Of a DNA stretch of 64,000 nucleotides, positions 26,711 through 33,895 are shown one piece after another; within the stretch, counting starts at the first letter, position 1; each line of letters starts with the position of its first letter. The stretch covers positions 1 through 64,000 of the forward strand of contig JANQQQ010000004.1 of NCBI GenBank assembly GCA_028284935.1. The letters run 5' to 3'. This stretch comes from Croceivirga sp. (lineage in GTDB: Bacteria > Bacteroidota > Bacteroidia > Flavobacteriales > Flavobacteriaceae). The notes under the pieces are model-generated. The model was not told the origin of the DNA and searched no databases. It saw only the letters and a list, made by a program, of their open reading frames with translations. The translations under genes and the position numbers were made by a program.

Positions 26711-26824
26711 TGGCCATAACAATGGCTGTAACCATGCCTATCGCTTAGTCATTTTTTCCTAATTTCAATAAAGTAAAAAATATCTGGCGCTGGCCACCAG
26801 GTCATAGCCGGACCGTTACGGTAC
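26711..26824 (+). repeat. attC-like site s26
   Basis: R'' TGGCCATAAC differs from its own start GCTGTAACCA (25564) mostly by transitions. It is subfamily F, nearly identical in body to the site at 2475. R' GTTACGGTAC begins at 26815. Confidence 0.8.
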
Positions 26825-26854
26825 ATGTAGAAAATGTTTCAGTAATCCATAAAA

Positions 26855-27280
26855 ATGTTAAAGACCGGTTCAATAATCCTCAGTATTTGGAGCTGCCTTA
26901 ATTTTTTCCCTTCACTATATGTTGTGGCAAGTATCCTTTTCCTTGGCAAGCATCCCCCTGGATTGTATGCAATACTGGACGCTAATGATATCATATCAAT
27001 GAATTCCCAAATGCTCGCCACCGTGGATTCCATTGGTCTTTTTGCCAATTTATCCGTTGCCGCTTTAAACCTATTGATTTTAGTTGTTATTTGGAAGGGG
27101 CTTATTAAAGGAATTCAATGGACTTATTGGGCTCTATTGGCATCATGTGTTCTATCCATATTGGCAGGAGTAGCAGCGGACCAAGCTGTAGGTTTTGCTT
27201 TTCCCGAGGTAAATTTAATCTCCGCAGCAATCGTTGTGGCGGGGTTTGTTATTTGTGCAATCGGACTCTTCAAAAAATAA
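26855..27280 (+). CDS. Small four-helix membrane protein, unrecognised
   Basis: This 141-residue protein has four hydrophobic helices (about 5-30, 58-80, 87-107 and 117-139) with short loops. It has no charged catalytic residues and no known family was recognised. Codon use and GC look slightly higher than in neighbouring cassettes by eye. It is the sole gene of cassette 27. Confidence 0.6.
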   Translation: MLKTGSIILSIWSCLNFFPSLYVVASILFLGKHPPGLYAILDANDIISMNSQMLATVDSIGLFANLSVAALNLLILVVIWKGLIKGIQWTYWALLASCVLSILAGVAADQAVGFAFPEVNLISAAIVVAGFVICAIGLFKK

Positions 27281-27291
27281 TAAATAAAAAC

Positions 27292-27400
27292 GTACGGTAA
27301 CAATGGCTATAATTCATTGTGATTTTGTTCTACAACTAAATAAAAGTATAAATCAAGGGCTAATTTCTAAGTGGAATCATTGCCGAGACCGTTAGGCTTC
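27292..27400 (+). repeat. attC-like site s27
   Basis: R'' GTACGGTAAC matches its own start GTTACGGTAC (26815) at 9 of 10 positions. The L boxes are AATGGCTATAATTC and GAATCATTGCCGAGACC. The loop is short and distinct. R' GTTAGGCTTC begins at 27391. Confidence 0.83.
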
Positions 27401-27418
27401 ATTTAAGAACAGTAAGAA

Positions 27419-28192
27419 ATGGGAAATTTCATTAAGTTAAACACTGAAAACATTGCTTCGGAACACATTTGTTGTGCCATATCCGACAAAAAATGTGCTG
27501 ACAGCTATCAAGCAAAAAAAGATTGGCTAAAAAAGGAATTTAATAATGGATATGTCTTTAGACGGCTCGATGAAAGAGCCAAAGTTTTCATTGAATATGG
27601 CCCTGCTGAAAACGCTTGGATTCCTATAACCGCTCCCCATTATTTAAACGTTAATTGTTTTTGGGTTTCAGGGAAATACAAGAAAAATGGATACGGAAAA
27701 GCTCTTTTGCAATCAGCAATTGAAGATGCGAAAGAGCAAGGTAAAAATGGACTTGTGACTGTTGTAGGGACAAAAAAATTCTATTTTATGAGTGACACCA
27801 AATGGCTATTGAGACAGGGATTTGAAGAAGTAGAAAAGATTTCAAGTGGTTTTAGTTTGTTAGCACTTGGCCTTAATGAAAAATCCGAAAATCCTAAATT
27901 CAATGCATCTGTAATAAGTGGTGAATGCCCGGACAAAGAAGGGATAGTTGTCTATTATTCCAACAGATGTCCGTTTGCGGAATTTCACGCTAAAGAATCG
28001 TTGGCGGAGACGGCAGAAAAGAGAAATCTACCATTGAAAGTAATCAAACTCAAGACTATGGAAGAAGCCCAAAATGCACCAAGCCCTGCGACAATTTTCA
28101 GCCTGTTTTTAGACGGAAAATTTATGACGACTGACTTAAGTGTGTGTATGGACAGTCGATTTGACAAAGTGATTGAGAAATTGAAAAAATGA
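27419..28192 (+). CDS. GNAT N-acetyltransferase with YoaP-like C-terminal domain
   Basis: This 257-residue protein has an N-terminal GNAT domain (LNVNCFWVSGKYKKNGYGKALLQSAIEDA as acetyl-CoA motif A, about 78-106). The C-terminal domain begins IVVYYSNRCPFAEFHAKES and resembles the thioredoxin-like YoaP domain found fused to GNATs. The N-terminal CCAISDKKC cluster is typical of these fusions. The substrate is unknown. It overlaps the next gene by ATGA, so translation is coupled. It is the first gene of cassette 28. Confidence 0.75.
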   Translation: MGNFIKLNTENIASEHICCAISDKKCADSYQAKKDWLKKEFNNGYVFRRLDERAKVFIEYGPAENAWIPITAPHYLNVNCFWVSGKYKKNGYGKALLQSAIEDAKEQGKNGLVTVVGTKKFYFMSDTKWLLRQGFEEVEKISSGFSLLALGLNEKSENPKFNASVISGECPDKEGIVVYYSNRCPFAEFHAKESLAETAEKRNLPLKVIKLKTMEEAQNAPSPATIFSLFLDGKFMTTDLSVCMDSRFDKVIEKLKK

Positions 28193-28875
28193 AGAATAAC
28201 CAAACTTCTAAATATAGCCCAGAAGAAATCTTTGAGATTTTTAAAGAGCAGCACCGACTTGCAAGTCCTCTTGACCCTATTGCAGATGAAACATTTGAAT
28301 TGACAAAAGGAACTGTAATTATTGACCTTCAAGATGCTCAAGACCTACTTCCCTGGCATAAGTGGACGGAATGGTTAAATAAATGCTATGGTATTGAAGC
28401 GAAAAGTGCAGAATGGAAAGAAATTGTAAAGCCAATAACAGAAAAGACCTTATGGGATGTATGCCTATTTATCTCTAAACGAGCTGAAAAAAAACGAATA
28501 AAACCGATGAAGCTCTTAGGAAATGAATGCTTAAGCTCCGCTGTTTTCCTTACCCTAAAGAAGAATTTAAAAACTAAAGGAGCTAGAGTGGATAACCTGA
28601 GACCATCTACCAATATCTCAGAATATTTGGATAATAATGACAACTTTTCTCCTTTACTTGAAGAAGCAACATTAACAGGGGTAAGAACTTTTGACAAACT
28701 GACTTATGGGAAATTGGAAACTGAAGGAAGATTTAAATATTGGATAGATAAGATTTTACCCAATGTCATTTACAAACGACCTCTGAAAACTGGAAGTTTG
28801 GTCACTTTTAGAGATTTAGTGAATAGAATAATTGAAAATAATAAACTAGGCACAACACTGTATATGAAACCATAG
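28189..28875 (+). CDS. Hypothetical cytoplasmic protein, unrecognised
   Basis: This 228-residue protein has no signal peptide or membrane helix. The motif DAQDLLPWHKWTEWLNKCYGIE and the helix TLWDVCLFISKRAEKK are distinctive, but no family was recognised. The start overlaps the stop of the acetyltransferase gene. The C-terminal residues (LGTTLYMKP) are encoded by the attC-like site, where the frame runs through R''. It is the second gene of cassette 28. Confidence 0.6.
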   Translation: MKNNQTSKYSPEEIFEIFKEQHRLASPLDPIADETFELTKGTVIIDLQDAQDLLPWHKWTEWLNKCYGIEAKSAEWKEIVKPITEKTLWDVCLFISKRAEKKRIKPMKLLGNECLSSAVFLTLKKNLKTKGARVDNLRPSTNISEYLDNNDNFSPLLEEATLTGVRTFDKLTYGKLETEGRFKYWIDKILPNVIYKRPLKTGSLVTFRDLVNRIIENNKLGTTLYMKP

Positions 28876-28920
28876 CCGCCTATCAGCAGGATACGCTTCA
28901 TATACTCAACGTTGTATGGC
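28847..28920 (+). repeat. Short attC-like site s28
   Basis: R'' TAGGCACAAC does not match its own cassette start GTTAGGCTTC (27391). It is identical to the R'' of cassette 10 (11277), which suggests a hybrid cassette. The arms are TGTATATGAA and TTCATATACTCAAC. R' GTTGTATGGC begins at 28911. Confidence 0.75.
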
Positions 28921-28942
28921 ATTTTAGAAACGAAAATAAATT

Positions 28943-29404
28943 ATGATTAGAGGACTTTATGAAACTCATTTATATGTTGAAAATTTAGAAAAATCAATAG
29001 AATTCTACACCAAAGTTCTTGGACTAAAACAATGTCGCTTCGGGGCGGAACGCAGAACCGCCTTTTTTTGGATAGGAAAAGACAAACAGGCAATGCTCGG
29101 ATTATGGGAAAAACCTAAAGAAGAAATTGATTTACGACATTTCGCTTTTGAGTGTGACCCTGAATGGGTAATAAATGAATCTGTGAACTTTTTAAAATCT
29201 CACGATTTAAACTACTGGAATTTTCTACAGGATGATAATGAAAAGCCCATGGTTTTTTGTTGGATGCCAGCAGTCTCCATATATTTCAGTGACCCAGACG
29301 GACATTATCTCGAATTTATCGGAATCTTACCTGGAAAGACCAAAGGGAATGATGAAAAGCAAGTCGTTACCTATGAGCAATGGCTTCAAATAAAAGATGA
29401 ATAA
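28943..29404 (+). CDS. VOC-family (glyoxalase/bleomycin-resistance fold) protein
   Basis: This 153-residue protein contains paired beta-alpha-beta-beta-beta modules: LYETHLYVENLEKSIEFYTKVLGLKQ with the first metal His (about 9), DLRHFAFEC with a second His (about 66), and IYFSDPDGHYLEFI with Glu (about 123). This is the vicinal-oxygen-chelate fold used by glyoxalases, dioxygenases and drug-binding resistance proteins. The specific substrate is not clear. It is the sole gene of cassette 29, whose ends match perfectly. Confidence 0.82.
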   Translation: MIRGLYETHLYVENLEKSIEFYTKVLGLKQCRFGAERRTAFFWIGKDKQAMLGLWEKPKEEIDLRHFAFECDPEWVINESVNFLKSHDLNYWNFLQDDNEKPMVFCWMPAVSIYFSDPDGHYLEFIGILPGKTKGNDEKQVVTYEQWLQIKDE

Positions 29405-29409
29405 AAAAC

Positions 29410-29547
29410 GCCATACAACAAGGACTATAATTCAACTTTCCCTTTGAACCCAAAACAAAATAGCTAACTTTAAAACAGTTCGATTTCCTTCTTGAAAAAT
29501 CCAAAAGGATTTTCCACTCCGAAATCATAAACGGACCGTTGTAGGTA
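29410..29547 (+). repeat. attC-like site s29
   Basis: R'' GCCATACAAC is the exact reverse complement of its own start GTTGTATGGC (28911). It is subfamily A, with right L box AATCATAAACGGACC. R' GTTGTAGGTA begins at 29538. Confidence 0.85.
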
Positions 29548-29564
29548 ATTTAAAACACAAATCA

Positions 29565-30716
29565 TTGAAGAATATCATTGCACTTATTTTATCATTGACA
29601 ACTTTGGGGAGTTGTGGACAGGAGGTATCCACCATAGAAATGTCAAGTTCCATTAAACAGAAAGTTGACTCTTTATTTTCTGAATTTGATAATCTTGATT
29701 CGCCAGGATATGCAATAGGAATATCAAAAAATGGAAAAACCTTATATAAAAATGGGTATGGTGCTGCAAATTTAGACTATAATATTCCTATTGAAACAAA
29801 TTCGGCATTTAGTATCGCCTCTGTTTCAAAACAGTTTACTGCAGCCTGCATCGCGCTGCTAATTCTTGAAAACAAAATCTCATTGGAAACTCCAGCTTCC
29901 GAATTTATTCCAGAATTAAAAAAATATTCCGACACCATTCGAATTAAACACCTTATCTATAACACTAGTGGAATTACGGATTATCATCGACTTAAACGCA
30001 AAAGCGGTACGTCTTGGGTAACATTTAATTACTTCGATATAAATGAATGTATTTCCACTTCACTCGCTGAAGATAACCTTCAATTTAGTCCAGGTGACCA
30101 ATGGGACTACTGCAATGTCAATTTTATGCTATTGACAAAAATTGTGGAAAAAGTAAGCGGTAAATCTTTCAGTGAATTTGCAAAAGCCCAATTGTTTGAG
30201 CCGCTAGAAATGAAAAACACCCTTATAAATGACGATATAACCCAAATAATCAAAAAGAGGGTTACTCCCTATAATTACAGAACAAGGGACTATTTGGATG
30301 GATATCAGGAATATGGTATAACCCTCAAGGATAAAGGGAAATATATTCAACATCCAAGAAATTCACCGCATTATGGTGGAAGTGGCGTTGTTACCACAAT
30401 TGATGATTTACTGAAATGGAGCGCTAATATGACGAGTAAAAACTTCGGGGGGCAAAAGTTTTATGACTTAATGCATAAAACCATAACGTTTGGTCATGAT
30501 AGGGATAATCAAGCTTTTGGTCTATACATTGGAGATTTTAACGGACGGGAAATAGTTGCTTGGGATGGTGGAGACTGGGGGATTAGCTCACAACTTTTGC
30601 GATTTCCAAATGAAGGCATTGCAATTGCAGTGCTTTCAAACCTAGGTTCAGGCGAAGCTTTCCGAAAAGCTAATGGCATCGCAGATATTTTAATTGACGA
30701 GGGAATTATAAAATAA
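29565..30716 (+). CDS. Serine beta-lactamase family lipoprotein
   Basis: This 383-residue lipoprotein (TTG start, lipobox GSC) has a class C/AmpH-like domain. The SxxK motif is SVSK (about 86), Y-x-N is YCN (WDYCNVNFML) and HYGGSG stands in the KTG region. It could be a D-aminopeptidase, esterase or penicillin-recognising hydrolase. TTG 29565 is chosen because it gives a complete lipoprotein signal and no ATG is available. It is the sole gene of cassette 30. Confidence 0.8.
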   Translation: MKNIIALILSLTTLGSCGQEVSTIEMSSSIKQKVDSLFSEFDNLDSPGYAIGISKNGKTLYKNGYGAANLDYNIPIETNSAFSIASVSKQFTAACIALLILENKISLETPASEFIPELKKYSDTIRIKHLIYNTSGITDYHRLKRKSGTSWVTFNYFDINECISTSLAEDNLQFSPGDQWDYCNVNFMLLTKIVEKVSGKSFSEFAKAQLFEPLEMKNTLINDDITQIIKKRVTPYNYRTRDYLDGYQEYGITLKDKGKYIQHPRNSPHYGGSGVVTTIDDLLKWSANMTSKNFGGQKFYDLMHKTITFGHDRDNQAFGLYIGDFNGREIVAWDGGDWGISSQLLRFPNEGIAIAVLSNLGSGEAFRKANGIADILIDEGIIK

Positions 30717-30721
30717 AATTA

Positions 30722-30854
30722 CTTGTTCCAATGGCTATAATTCACTCCTACCCAACACTCCATTTGAATATTTTCCTACATTGGAATAAAAGAAAACAAG
30801 TGGCTCCATTTCGTCCCTACCGAGCCGAAATCATGGCCCGGACCGTTGTTTATA
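30722..30854 (+). repeat. attC-like site s30 (decayed R'')
   Basis: The left arm reads TTCCAATGGCTATAATTC, with the AAC core lost (TCC) and no match to its own start GTTGTAGGTA. The right arm AAATCATGGCCCGGACC is intact. R' GTTGTTTATA begins at 30845. The loop resembles the site at 7462 (subfamily G). Confidence 0.72.
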
Positions 30855-30879
30855 GTTCTAATCAAATCTGAAAATAAAC

Positions 30880-31473
30880 ATGAAAAAATTTGTAATATTC
30901 AAGTTAATACTAGTTTTATTACTCCTATCTAACTGTAAACGTTCACCAACAACAGACCAACCAACGCTAAATGATTATATAGTTGGTGAAGAACTGACTT
31001 TTAAATGGGTAAGCTCTGTTGACGGTGAAACTCGTGGTGAAGGAATTGACGTTCGAGAAATAGTGGATTTTAAAGGTGAAATAGCACTTTGGAATGGTTT
31101 CGATACACTAAAGATCTCTGATATTCTAAATGAAAGGAAAAGTAACACGCCATACCGGGACTGGCCTTTGGAAGTAGGGAAAAAATGGAAATATGAATCT
31201 GAATGGACAAATGAATCCGGTGAAAAGGGAATAACCAGTCAAGATGTAGAAATTCTATCATTTGAAGAGCTTGATGTAGCAGGCGAAAAGTTTATGGCGT
31301 ACAAAATAAAATATGATGGATATATTCAAAATTATCAAGCTGGAGGAAAAGGGAAAGTCACGGATATTGTTTGGTATTCCCCCAAATTAAAATTTAACAT
31401 AAGACATACCCAAGAAGGCGGCGGTGGTTTTCGATACACTAATGAATTGATCAACTACACAAGTCCCAAGTAA
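30880..31473 (+). CDS. Lipoprotein, unrecognised beta-rich domain
   Basis: This 197-residue protein has a lipobox-like LLSNC and a beta-rich mature domain: YIVGEELTFKW, WPLEVGKKWKYESEW, AYKIKYDGYIQNYQAG and VWYSPKLKFNIRH. The phrase WPLEVGKKW..YxW occurs in Bacteroidota surface proteins of unknown function. No catalytic motif is seen. It is the sole gene of cassette 31. Confidence 0.6.
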   Translation: MKKFVIFKLILVLLLLSNCKRSPTTDQPTLNDYIVGEELTFKWVSSVDGETRGEGIDVREIVDFKGEIALWNGFDTLKISDILNERKSNTPYRDWPLEVGKKWKYESEWTNESGEKGITSQDVEILSFEELDVAGEKFMAYKIKYDGYIQNYQAGGKGKVTDIVWYSPKLKFNIRHTQEGGGGFRYTNELINYTSPK

Positions 31474-31477
31474 AAAC

Positions 31478-31652
31478 TGTACACAACATGAGCTATAGTG
31501 CATTGATTCCCTCCAACCCTTACTATTTTTTAAAATTTAATATCCAATAAATAAGCCTCGACGATGAATTCAACCGTGCCTTCCTCTCCCTTCGCCAAGC
31601 TCGGGATCGTCGGAGGTACTAACGAAAACATAGCCGAGACCGGTTCTACGTA
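31478..31652 (+). repeat. attC-like site s31
   Basis: R'' TGTACACAAC matches its own start GTTGTTTATA (30845) at 8 of 10 positions. It is subfamily B, with CTTCGCCAAGCTCGGGATCG in the loop. R' is altered (GACCGGTTCTACG, core at 31643). Confidence 0.8.
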
Positions 31653-31666
31653 AACTAAAACAGATC

Positions 31667-32008
31667 ATGCTTGATATAGACAATGTAAATTTGGGGTGTG
31701 TAGTATATTCAGAATAAATCAATGGAATTGAAGCTGAATGGATTGTTAATCGAGAAGATAAAATAGAACGTGGAACTGGAATCGGAATACGAATAACTGA
31801 ATTAAACAAAAAAAGGAGATTTGAAGGCGAATTTGAAATTACGTACTCTGATGCAGATGGTAATAAGTCACCGAAACTAAATTTGATTATTTCATTTGAA
31901 TTGGGATATTATAACCTGACATGGAACAACAATGAAAAAATTACGGATATAGGGATCGGTATCGAAAGTGATAATAAGTTACTAGCCAGTTTTACAAAAG
32001 CAAGATGA
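31667..32008 (+). pseudogene. Gene broken by an in-frame TAA, unrecognised
   Basis: This gene is not in the ORF track. ATG 31667 gives MLDIDNVNLGCVVYSE, then TAA (31715). The same frame then stays open for 96 codons (INGIEAEWIVNREDKIERG.. to ..LLASFTKAR) and ends in a TGA that overlaps the ATG of the next gene (ATGA). The long open stretch and coupled end argue for a real gene of 112 sense codons with a nonsense mutation. It is soluble and beta-rich; the family was not recognised. It is the first gene of cassette 32. Confidence 0.55.
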
Positions 32009-33132
32009 AATACGCCTTACTCTTCAAATCATTTTTCTTAATTGTTTCATTTGGAACATCATTTTCCCAAGAAAACAATTCAGACGACATTGTTTCAAGT
32101 ATTATCCAAAAAAATGGTCTTAAATTCTTAAAAAGCAAAAACATAACTTCCGTTTCCATAGGAATTTATAAAAACGGTAAAGTTTACACAGAACACTTTG
32201 GGGAGATTATAAAAGGAAAAGGAAACCCGCCTAATGACAAGACAATATATGAAGTTGGCTCTGTTTCAAAAACCGTCACAGGTTATCTTGTAGCGAAAAG
32301 TGTACTAGAGCAAAAAATTAAACTGGAAGATGACATTAGAATTTACTTAAAGGGAAATTATTCAAACTTAGAATATAATGGTACACCTATTACGATAAGG
32401 AACTTACTTACACATACAAGCGGATTACCGACATTCCTTCCCCTTAAAATGAACGGATTATACGAAAAACTCACTGAAGAAGTACCTTATGAATACTTGG
32501 CATTGGAAAAATCATACAGCAAAGAAAAATTCTTAAATGATTTAAAAAGGGTTTCACTAACAGCAAGACCAGGTGTTAATTATTCTTATTCCAATGCCGG
32601 TGCAGAATTAATGGGATATATCCTAGAAGTGGTTGATGGCAAAAGCGTTGAGGAGCTCTTATACGAACATTTCTCCGAGAAATATAAGATGTCAACCTTA
32701 ACTATTGAATTGGATTCATTACAAACTAAAAATCTTGTCCGGGGATATTGGATGAATGGCGAAACACTCGTACCTAATAATCTGAACTCCCTTTGGGGAA
32801 CAGCAGGTGGCATGAAAATGACAATTATTGATATGCTGCAATACGTTGAATTACAACTAAACAATAGCGACCCAATAGTTTGTGAATCTCACAAAGCGCT
32901 TTATGAGGTGCGGAGTCCTCTAAATATTGCTTATTTCTGGCGTGTTTGGAAAGATAAATATGGGACGTCTTATAATCATCACGGAGGAACAAGCGGTACT
33001 CAAAACTGGTTGTTCATTTATCCAAAACATAATTTAGGCATATCAATTATAACCAATCAAAGTGGGCCTAAAACACCAAACCTATTAAGTAAAACAGCTC
33101 AAAAAATACTTAAAGAATTAACTGATGAATAA
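32005..33132 (+). CDS. Serine beta-lactamase family protein, secreted
   Basis: This 375-residue protein has a signal peptide (FGTSFSQ) and an AmpC/AmpH-like domain. The SxxK motif is SVSK (about 87), Y-x-N is YSN (VNYSYSNAGAELMGYI) and HHGGTSG is in the KTG position. HTSGLP is also typical. The substrate is not determined. ATG 32005 overlaps the stop of the upstream broken gene. It is the third paralogous family member in this array, but not a close copy of the others. Confidence 0.82.
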   Translation: MKYALLFKSFFLIVSFGTSFSQENNSDDIVSSIIQKNGLKFLKSKNITSVSIGIYKNGKVYTEHFGEIIKGKGNPPNDKTIYEVGSVSKTVTGYLVAKSVLEQKIKLEDDIRIYLKGNYSNLEYNGTPITIRNLLTHTSGLPTFLPLKMNGLYEKLTEEVPYEYLALEKSYSKEKFLNDLKRVSLTARPGVNYSYSNAGAELMGYILEVVDGKSVEELLYEHFSEKYKMSTLTIELDSLQTKNLVRGYWMNGETLVPNNLNSLWGTAGGMKMTIIDMLQYVELQLNNSDPIVCESHKALYEVRSPLNIAYFWRVWKDKYGTSYNHHGGTSGTQNWLFIYPKHNLGISIITNQSGPKTPNLLSKTAQKILKELTDE

Positions 33133-33135
33133 CAC

Positions 33136-33253
33136 CTTAAGTAACAATGGCTATAGTTCATTGAGACCTGCTGGTTAGGACCAGGAACATTTCTTACTTT
33201 TAGATTGACTCTATTTCCACAGTTGGAAATCCTAGCCAATATCGTTGTGCGCA
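33136..33253 (+). repeat. attC-like site s32
   Basis: R'' CTTAAGTAAC does not match its own start (GTTCTACGTA, 31643). The left L box is AATGGCTATAGTTC and the right is CCTAGCCAATATC. The loop GGTTAGGACCAGGAACATTTC is related to the site at 34541 (subfamily I). R' GTTGTGCGCA begins at 33244. Confidence 0.72.
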
Positions 33254-33300
33254 AGATTTTTCTAAACTGTTCGGGAAAAATCAGAAACGAATACTATTAA

Positions 33301-33783
33301 ATGAAAAATCCAATACTTCTAATTTTGCTGTTGATTTTGGGTTCTAGTTCTCAAGCTCAAACCTTCAAGTTATATCAAACAAGGAATATTCATAATCAAC
33401 TCCGACTTAATACCAAAACTGGAGAAGTGTACCAAATTCAAGATGATGGCCTCAAATTCTTAGTTAAATCCGAAATTACCCCCGAAAGTGAAAAGCCAAA
33501 CAGATATTTACTTCAGAAAACAGACAACATTTGGACATTTATATTGTTGGACAGGTTTTCGGGAAAGATTTGGCAGTGCCAATTTAGCGCATCAAAAGTT
33601 GATGAAATATTAACTGTGCCAATTAATTTAAAGGAATTGTCCAGTACAAAAACTAACAGGTTTTCCATTCAACCTCTAACGAGTATGTATCAGTTCTATT
33701 TAATAGATGACGAAACCGGCGAAATGTGGAAATTTCAATGGAGTACTAAAGGAGATAATTATCGATGGATTGAAAAAATGTAA
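33301..33783 (+). CDS. Secreted protein with three short beta repeats
   Basis: This 160-residue protein has a signal peptide (LGSSSQAQ). Three internal repeats are visible: LRLNTKTGEVYQIQ, LLDRFSGKIWQCQFS and LIDDETGEMWKFQWS. The consensus is L-x-D-x-x-[TS]-G-x-[VIM]-[WY]-x-x-Q. They look like blades or hairpins of a small beta structure. No known family was recognised. It is the sole gene of cassette 33. Confidence 0.6.
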   Translation: MKNPILLILLLILGSSSQAQTFKLYQTRNIHNQLRLNTKTGEVYQIQDDGLKFLVKSEITPESEKPNRYLLQKTDNIWTFILLDRFSGKIWQCQFSASKVDEILTVPINLKELSSTKTNRFSIQPLTSMYQFYLIDDETGEMWKFQWSTKGDNYRWIEKM

Positions 33784-33792
33784 TTAAAATCC

Positions 33793-33881
33793 TGCGCACA
33801 ACAATGACTATAATTCACCTACCTGCCTGCAGGCAACGAAATTCTAACTAACTTGAAACTTAATTACTATTGTTGCGGCAG
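33793..33881 (+). repeat. Truncated attC-like site s33
   Basis: R'' CTGCGCACAAC matches its own start GTTGTGCGCAA (33244) at 10 of 11 positions. The left L box is AATGACTATAATTC. The loop has the palindrome CCTGCCTGCAGGCA. No right L box is visible, and the R' core is TATTGTTGCGGCAGG (GTT at 33872). Confidence 0.7.
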
Positions 33882-33895
33882 GATTTCAAAAAAAC

